Source of the DNA: Granulosicoccaceae bacterium
GTDB taxonomy: Bacteria > Pseudomonadota > Gammaproteobacteria > DAOVJZ01
Assembly: GCA_030632035.1 (NCBI GenBank)
Contig: DAOVJZ010000033.1
Location: 1 to 10,741, forward strand
DNA length: 10,741 nucleotides
Reading direction: 5' to 3'
Shown piece by piece: positions 7,141 to 10,741 of the stretch. Each line of letters starts with the position of its first letter. The stretch's first letter is position 1. The notes beneath the pieces were generated by a model that was not told the DNA's origin, did no database searches, and saw only the letters and a list, made by a program, of their open reading frames with translations. Made by a program: the position numbers and the translations under genes.

Positions 7141-8214
7141 TTATACCACTTCTTGAATGTTTCCGTGTTCCACGTGGAACATTTTTTTCTCTGGCCAATA
7201 GCTGGTTTCCAGTAAATTCGCGTCTGTTGTGGTAATAAATATCTGGGACTCTGTGTTCGACAATAATTGCAAAACACGGCTCCGGTGTTCCTCGTCCAAC
7301 TCAGACTGTAAGTCATCAATCAGAACCAGACAGCTTTGATTACGGGTATCGAACAATGAAGCCTGAGCAAGCTTGAGCGCATAGACAACCAGCTTTTGTT
7401 GGCCCCTGGAAAGCCGCTGATCAACCGAAACACCCTCATATTCAATAACTAAATCAGCCCTATGAGGACCTCTTCCGGTATAGCCTGCTTGTTTATCTCT
7501 CTCAAGAGATGTTTTTAACTGATTAATCAATGGGTTATCCTTAGCCCAACCCCTTCTATATGATATCTTAAGCCCCTCTAAATCAGTTAGTTGAGCTAAA
7601 TTATCCAAAAAACGAGGTTTCAAACTAGCCAGATACTCTCGACGGAAGTTATCTATCTGTTCAGCGGTCTCGCAAAATTCATTATCCCAAGAGGAAACAA
7701 TTCGTGGATTGGTTCTGAGCGCACTGTTCCGCTGGCGTAAGGCTCGCCGATAACGTTTCCATACCTCAAAATAGTTATGTTCCACGTGGAACACACCCCA
7801 ATCCAGAAACTTCCGACGTAAACTTGGGCCTGAATCCAGCAAGGAATGGCTTTCCGGGCCAAGTATTTGAATTGGGAGAATTTTTGCGATTTCAGATACC
7901 CGCCTTATTTTTTCCCCTTTTAGCTTTAATTCTGTATTTTTCAGTGATTTTTCAAAACCGATAGCCGTAATATTCTCACTTTGTTCAGATTTCAGTTTTC
8001 CATGGAGTGTGGTTTTTTGTTGCTCCATCTGGATATAACTTCCCGCACGGTGGCTACGGAAAGAGCGCGCAAGTCCCAACAGATAGATGCCTTCTAGAAG
8101 ACTGGTCTTCCCGCTCGCATTTTTACCGAATATGATATTTAGCCTTGGAGCTGGCTCAATTTTGGTGTGATTGATATTCCGGAGGTTATGGATTTCCAGA
8201 AAAGACAGGCTCAT
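7141..8214 (-). CDS. recF: DNA replication and repair protein RecF
   Basis: SMC-like ATPase that, with RecO and RecR, helps load RecA at single-strand gaps. The 357 residues equal the E. coli length. Visible motifs are Walker A GKNASGKT at residues 30-37, the ABC signature LSRGQQ at 268-273 and Walker B LVLIDD ending at D300-D301, followed by LQSELDEEHR. The ATG lies eight bases after the dnaN stop, with an AGG-type ribosome-binding site overlapping the end of dnaN. Unusually, the gene carries two perfect parS palindromes. Both force the peptide FHVEH, near residues 142-146 and again close to the C-terminus (346-350). In E. coli RecF, as I recall it, the same places read FHNEP and FTVEK. The protein looks intact and functional. 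Confidence 0.98.
   Translation of the reverse strand: MSLSFLEIHNLRNINHTKIEPAPRLNIIFGKNASGKTSLLEGIYLLGLARSFRSHRAGSYIQMEQQKTTLHGKLKSEQSENITAIGFEKSLKNTELKLKGEKIRRVSEIAKILPIQILGPESHSLLDSGPSLRRKFLDWGVFHVEHNYFEVWKRYRRALRQRNSALRTNPRIVSSWDNEFCETAEQIDNFRREYLASLKPRFLDNLAQLTDLEGLKISYRRGWAKDNPLINQLKTSLERDKQAGYTGRGPHRADLVIEYEGVSVDQRLSRGQQKLVVYALKLAQASLFDTRNQSCLVLIDDLQSELDEEHRSRVLQLLSNTESQIFITTTDANLLETSYWPEKKMFHVEHGNIQEVV
7166..7181. other. parS centromere site (ParB-binding palindrome), recF 3' end
   Basis: Perfect 16-base palindrome TGTTCCACGTGGAACA, matching the chromosomal parS consensus. In ParABS systems ParB nucleates here and spreads as a CTP-dependent clamp to organise and segregate the origin region. 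The site lies within the last codons of recF, about 25 bases before its stop, and encodes MFHVEHG. It is about 2.4 kb from the dnaA 3' end, as expected for origin-proximal parS. No parA or parB is in the window. Confidence 0.93.
7778..7793. other. parS centromere site (ParB-binding palindrome), mid recF
   Basis: Second perfect copy of TGTTCCACGTGGAACA, 612 bases from the first and also inside recF, where it encodes VFHVEHN. The flanking bases (A before, T-to-C side after) are inverted relative to the first site, although the 16-base core is symmetric. Two exact copies of a 16-base palindrome within one gene are very unlikely by chance and support a real parS cluster. Confidence 0.93.
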
Positions 8215-8222
8215 CTATTTGC

Positions 8223-9323
8223 CTATAGTCGCATTGGCATTACGACATATTTACAGTCTTCGTTTCCAGGAGATTGAATCAAACAGCTACTGCTGGAATC
8301 AAGAAGTGTTATTTGAACCTTATCATCTGGAATAACTGTAAGAACATCAATGAAGTAGGTAACATTGAAGCCTACTTCCAAATCCCCGCCCGAATAATCA
8401 ATAGAGATCTCTTCTTCCGCTTCTTCCTGATCTGGGTTGTGTGCTTGCACGCGAAGTAAGCCATCACTAACCGAAAATCTTACGCCACGGTACTTTTCAT
8501 TGGAAAGAATTGATACACGAGTCAGTGATTGTTTCAGTAATTCTTTATCTGCAATAACGACCTTGTTACCGCCTTGCGGAACAACACGCTCATATTCGGG
8601 GAAACGCCCATCGATTAATTTTGAAGTAAATGTCGTTTCATTGAAAACAACTTGGATATGATTGGTACCAACATCAACCCTTATTTCATCATCTGTTGTT
8701 TCGAGTAATCTTGCCAGTTCGGTAATCCCCTTACGTGGCACAATAACTTGTCTTACTTCAGGTGTGTTGATTTGAACATCACTGTCGCACATCGCTAATC
8801 GATGACCGTCAGTTGCAACACAACGTAAACCTTTTTGCGATAACTCCAGCATTAAACCATTCAAGTAATAACGAACATCTTGTTGCGCCATTGCAAACTG
8901 GGTACTTTCGATCAGCTTACGAAAAATATTTTGTGAAATATTAAAACTAACCCCCTGTTCAACAGCATCAACTGAAGGGAATTCACTTGGTTCTAACGTT
9001 GTTAATGAAAAACGACTTTTACCAGATTTAAGTGTTATTTTTGATGCATCTTGAGAAACATCTATCAATGCACCTTCTGGTAAGGTTCTACATATATCAA
9101 GAAATTTTCTTGCTGAAAAAGTTGTTTCTCCTGGATCTGTTCCTTTCACAGAAACAGATGTATGCATTTCAACTTCAAGATCTGTTGCTGTTAATAATAA
9201 TTTATCTTTTTCAACCTTAACTAATAAATTTGAAAGAATAGGTAATGTTTGTCTTTTCTCTACAACACTACATAGTGATTGAAGAGGTTTTAAAAGCAGA
9301 TCTCTTTCTATAGAAAATTTCAT
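8223..9323 (-). CDS. dnaN: DNA polymerase III beta subunit (sliding clamp)
   Basis: Ring-forming processivity clamp that tethers Pol III and other partners to DNA. At 366 residues it equals the E. coli protein and should fold as three repeated domains of about 120 residues. Conserved stretches include YYLNGLMLEL, ATDGHRLAMCD near residues 170-180, and the C-terminal YVVMPMRL that lines the partner-binding pocket. The ATG at 9321-9323 follows an almost purely A/T leader (CTTAATTAAATATTATAACT then ATT before ATG) with no Shine-Dalgarno sequence, so initiation probably relies on an unstructured leader. dnaA lies 211 bases upstream and recF starts eight bases after the stop. The first third of the gene is noticeably more AT-rich than dnaA or gyrB. 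Confidence 0.99.
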   Translation of the reverse strand: MKFSIERDLLLKPLQSLCSVVEKRQTLPILSNLLVKVEKDKLLLTATDLEVEMHTSVSVKGTDPGETTFSARKFLDICRTLPEGALIDVSQDASKITLKSGKSRFSLTTLEPSEFPSVDAVEQGVSFNISQNIFRKLIESTQFAMAQQDVRYYLNGLMLELSQKGLRCVATDGHRLAMCDSDVQINTPEVRQVIVPRKGITELARLLETTDDEIRVDVGTNHIQVVFNETTFTSKLIDGRFPEYERVVPQGGNKVVIADKELLKQSLTRVSILSNEKYRGVRFSVSDGLLRVQAHNPDQEEAEEEISIDYSGGDLEVGFNVTYFIDVLTVIPDDKVQITLLDSSSSCLIQSPGNEDCKYVVMPMRL

Positions 9324-9382
9324 AATAGTTATAATATTTAATTAAGTAATTTATTTATATGTTTATTGTTATAGTTATTAAG
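9324..9382. other. AT-rich tract, candidate DNA unwinding element / dnaN leader
   Basis: Of 59 bases only six are G, and there is no C on the plus strand until 9383. Such tracts are typical of duplex unwinding elements, and also of 5' leaders of genes without a Shine-Dalgarno sequence. An eight-base direct repeat, ATAGTTAT, occurs at 9325-9332 and 9371-9378. Function as an unwinding element is inferred from composition and the nearby DnaA boxes only. Confidence 0.4.
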
Positions 9383-9490
9383 CCTGTTAGTAACTGAATA
9401 ACTTTTGTTTTAATAATGAATTTAATGACTTGTTAAAAAATGTTCTGTTTACTTTCTTGTCTACTTCCTGTGATTTTCCGCTTAATGAAA

Positions 9491-9499
9491 TGTGGATAA
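9491..9499 (-). promoter_or_regulatory. DnaA box, perfect consensus
   Basis: TGTGGATAA on the plus strand is the exact complement of the high-affinity DnaA box TTATCCACA. It lies 36 bases downstream of the dnaA stop codon, in the dnaA-dnaN gap, where a DnaA-ATP binding site could act in origin function or in autoregulation of dnaN. Confidence 0.85.
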
Positions 9500-9506
9500 C
9501 TTCATT

Positions 9507-9512
9507 ATCATA
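9507..9512 (-). promoter_or_regulatory. Possible -10 element of a dnaN promoter
   Basis: The minus strand reads TATGAT here, four of six matches to TATAAT with the strong T and A positions kept, placed between the two DnaA boxes. The best -35 candidate at a 17-base spacing, GTGTGA, is poor. If real, DnaA bound at the flanking boxes would be expected to occlude it. This is a weak call resting mainly on position. Confidence 0.2.
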
Positions 9513-9514
9513 TT

Positions 9515-9523
9515 CTATCCACA
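9515..9523 (+). promoter_or_regulatory. DnaA box, one mismatch
   Basis: CTATCCACA differs from TTATCCACA only at the first base and faces the opposite way to the box at 9491-9499. TGTGGATA at 9491-9498 and TATCCACA at 9516-9523 form a perfect eight-base inverted repeat with a 17-base spacer. The box begins 12 bases beyond the dnaA stop codon. Confidence 0.7.
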
Positions 9524-9534
9524 GTATTTTCACA

Positions 9535-10741
9535 CTATGTTGATAGTGTTCTCAACAGGTTTTTATAATCTTCCCCAACGCGGGAATCTTCTGTGCGCAA
9601 GTTATTAATTCGTTTGCATGCATGAAGTACAGTTGTATGGTCACGACCACCGAAAGCGTCCCCGATTTCCGGTAAACTGTGACTGGTTAATTCTTTCGAT
9701 AAAGTCATAGCAACTTGTCGTGGTCTGGTTACAGAACGACTTCGGCTGGGTGAGTGTAAATCAGAAACCCGAATCTTGTAATATCCGGCAACGGTCTTCT
9801 GGATATTTTCAATAGTGACCAGCTTATCTTGTAATGCGAGTAAATCACGTAATGCATTTTTGGCAAAATCAATACTGATAACCTTTTCACCGGTAAAACT
9901 TGCGTTGGCAGCAATCCGGCGTAACGCGCCTTCCAGCTCACGTACATTAGAGCGAATTCGTTGACCAATAAAAAACGCAACATCTGAATCGAGGCCAATA
10001 CCCATTTGATCAGATTTTTGCATCAAGATGGCGACCCGTGTCTCCAGTTCTGGTGGCTCAATAGAAACAGTTAATCCCCAGCCAAGACGCGACTTAAGTC
10101 TTTCTTCGAGACCATTGACCTCTTTTGGATAACGATCACAAGTCAAAATAATTTGTTTCTGTCCTTCCAGTAAGGTATTGAAAGTATGGAAGAATTCTTC
10201 TTGAGAGCGTTCTTTATTGGCAAAAAACTGGATATCATCAATAAGGAGCGCATCGACTGTTCGATAATAGCGTTTGAAATTATCAATGGCATTATGCTGG
10301 AGCGCCTTGACCATATCCGCCACGAACCGTTCGGAATGCAAATAGACAATATGGGAATCCGGCTTATTAATAAGCATGGCATTCCCTACCGCCTGCATTA
10401 AATGGGTTTTACCCAAACCGACCCCGCCATAGATAAATAACGGGTTATAGGCATCACCAGGATTCTCGGCTACTTGCTGGGCTGCTGCTTTGGCCAGCTG
10501 ATTTGACTTACCTTCTACAAACTCTTGAAAAGTAAAGGATTTGTTGAGGTTGCTCTCTGGTTGAGGTGTGTTTCTTGGCCTTACCCGGGTGGTAAATGCC
10601 TTATTAATCGTTTTTTCAGGCTCAGTTTTGTGCTGAAAAGCAGGCTCCTTGTTCGCGACCTCAAGCGTGATCTTCACCGGATCAGAATCTTTGAGTACGT
10701 GGGCGATTTCCTGGATACGGACTAGAAAACGGTCATTGACC
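9535..10741 (-). CDS. dnaA: Chromosomal replication initiator DnaA (5' end beyond window)
   Basis: AAA+ initiator that binds DnaA boxes, melts oriC and recruits the DnaB helicase. About 401 residues are visible; the frame stays open to the right edge, so the N-terminal domain I start is missing. The GTG at 10675-10677 is an internal valine codon, since the frame continues upstream as VNDRFLVRIQEIAHVLKDSD. A variable linker rich in polar residues precedes FTFQEFVEGKSNQLA. The Walker A GGVGLGKT lies at 10405-10428 and Walker B LLIDDIQFF has its two aspartates at 10234-10239. The DNA-binding domain IV shows the SRSRSVTRPRQVAM helix and the signature GGRDHTTVLHACKRI near 9608-9652. It probably leads the dnaA-dnaN-recF-gyrB cluster. 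Its promoter, and possibly the main oriC, lie off the right edge. Confidence 0.98.
   Translation of the reverse strand, partial: VNDRFLVRIQEIAHVLKDSDPVKITLEVANKEPAFQHKTEPEKTINKAFTTRVRPRNTPQPESNLNKSFTFQEFVEGKSNQLAKAAAQQVAENPGDAYNPLFIYGGVGLGKTHLMQAVGNAMLINKPDSHIVYLHSERFVADMVKALQHNAIDNFKRYYRTVDALLIDDIQFFANKERSQEEFFHTFNTLLEGQKQIILTCDRYPKEVNGLEERLKSRLGWGLTVSIEPPELETRVAILMQKSDQMGIGLDSDVAFFIGQRIRSNVRELEGALRRIAANASFTGEKVISIDFAKNALRDLLALQDKLVTIENIQKTVAGYYKIRVSDLHSPSRSRSVTRPRQVAMTLSKELTSHSLPEIGDAFGGRDHTTVLHACKRINNLRTEDSRVGEDYKNLLRTLST

Larger units (their letters stand above)
9324..9534. other. dnaA-dnaN intergenic region with origin-like signals
   Basis: This 211-base gap is the largest non-coding stretch in the window. 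It contains an inverted pair of DnaA boxes on the dnaA side and a very AT-rich tract on the dnaN side, the two basic elements of a bacterial replication origin. There is no GATC in it and only two good boxes, so it may be a regulatory or secondary DnaA-binding region, with the main oriC on the far side of dnaA beyond the window. No tRNA, small ORF or intrinsic terminator is evident. Confidence 0.55.

Noticed and set aside
6819..7319. 166-codon open frame on the minus strand across the gyrB-recF junction
   Set aside because: It lies in another frame of gyrB and recF, has no recognisable domain and is best explained as a shadow of the two real genes.
9330..9335. TATAAT on the plus strand upstream of dnaN
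   Set aside because: It points away from dnaN and into dnaA antisense, has no -35, and sits in a tract where such hexamers arise by composition.
9431..9439. TGTTAAAAA as a third DnaA box
   Set aside because: Two mismatches to the consensus, including the important C; not supportable in an AT-rich background.
10675..10677. GTG as the start codon of dnaA
   Set aside because: The frame continues open to the window edge with plausible DnaA domain I sequence, so this is an internal valine.

Overview
The window is an origin-proximal housekeeping block from a moderately AT-rich gammaproteobacterium. Proteins throughout are of gammaproteobacterial type: a two-subunit glycyl-tRNA synthetase, a GyrB of about 800 residues with the Gram-negative insertion, and a GmhB with a short zinc loop. 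As I recall it, the gene order matches the Pseudomonas-type origin flank: dnaA-dnaN-recF-gyrB converging on plsC-gmhB-glyS-glyQ. I cannot name a genus from this stretch.

Left half, plus strand (1-4694): the 3' part of glyQ overlaps glyS by ATGA. Then come a small MazG-like NTP pyrophosphohydrolase, gmhB (ADP-heptose/LPS core pathway) and plsC (phosphatidic acid synthesis), separated by only 4-6 bases and so probably one transcript. After a 64-base gap with a small hairpin comes a short lipoprotein with three PPGL repeats, resembling the CigR/RcnB-like group. The MazG-like gene and the lipoprotein are the accessory members of an otherwise conserved cluster.

Right half, minus strand (4696-10741): dnaA (5' end beyond the right edge), dnaN, recF and gyrB, all read leftwards. 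They encode the replication initiator, the sliding clamp, a recombination mediator and the gyrase B subunit. The two halves converge with a single base between stop codons. The only sizeable non-coding stretch is the 211-base dnaA-dnaN interval. It holds one perfect and one near-perfect DnaA box in inverted orientation and a very AT-rich tract next to dnaN.

The most notable non-gene signal is a pair of perfect 16-base palindromes, TGTTCCACGTGGAACA, inside recF. These are textbook ParB-binding parS sites. They imply a chromosomal ParABS segregation system elsewhere in the genome, with centromere sites a few kb from dnaA. I see no mobile element, CRISPR array, tRNA, rRNA or new defence system here. 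The region is conserved core chromosome, with its interest in the embedded origin and centromere signals.
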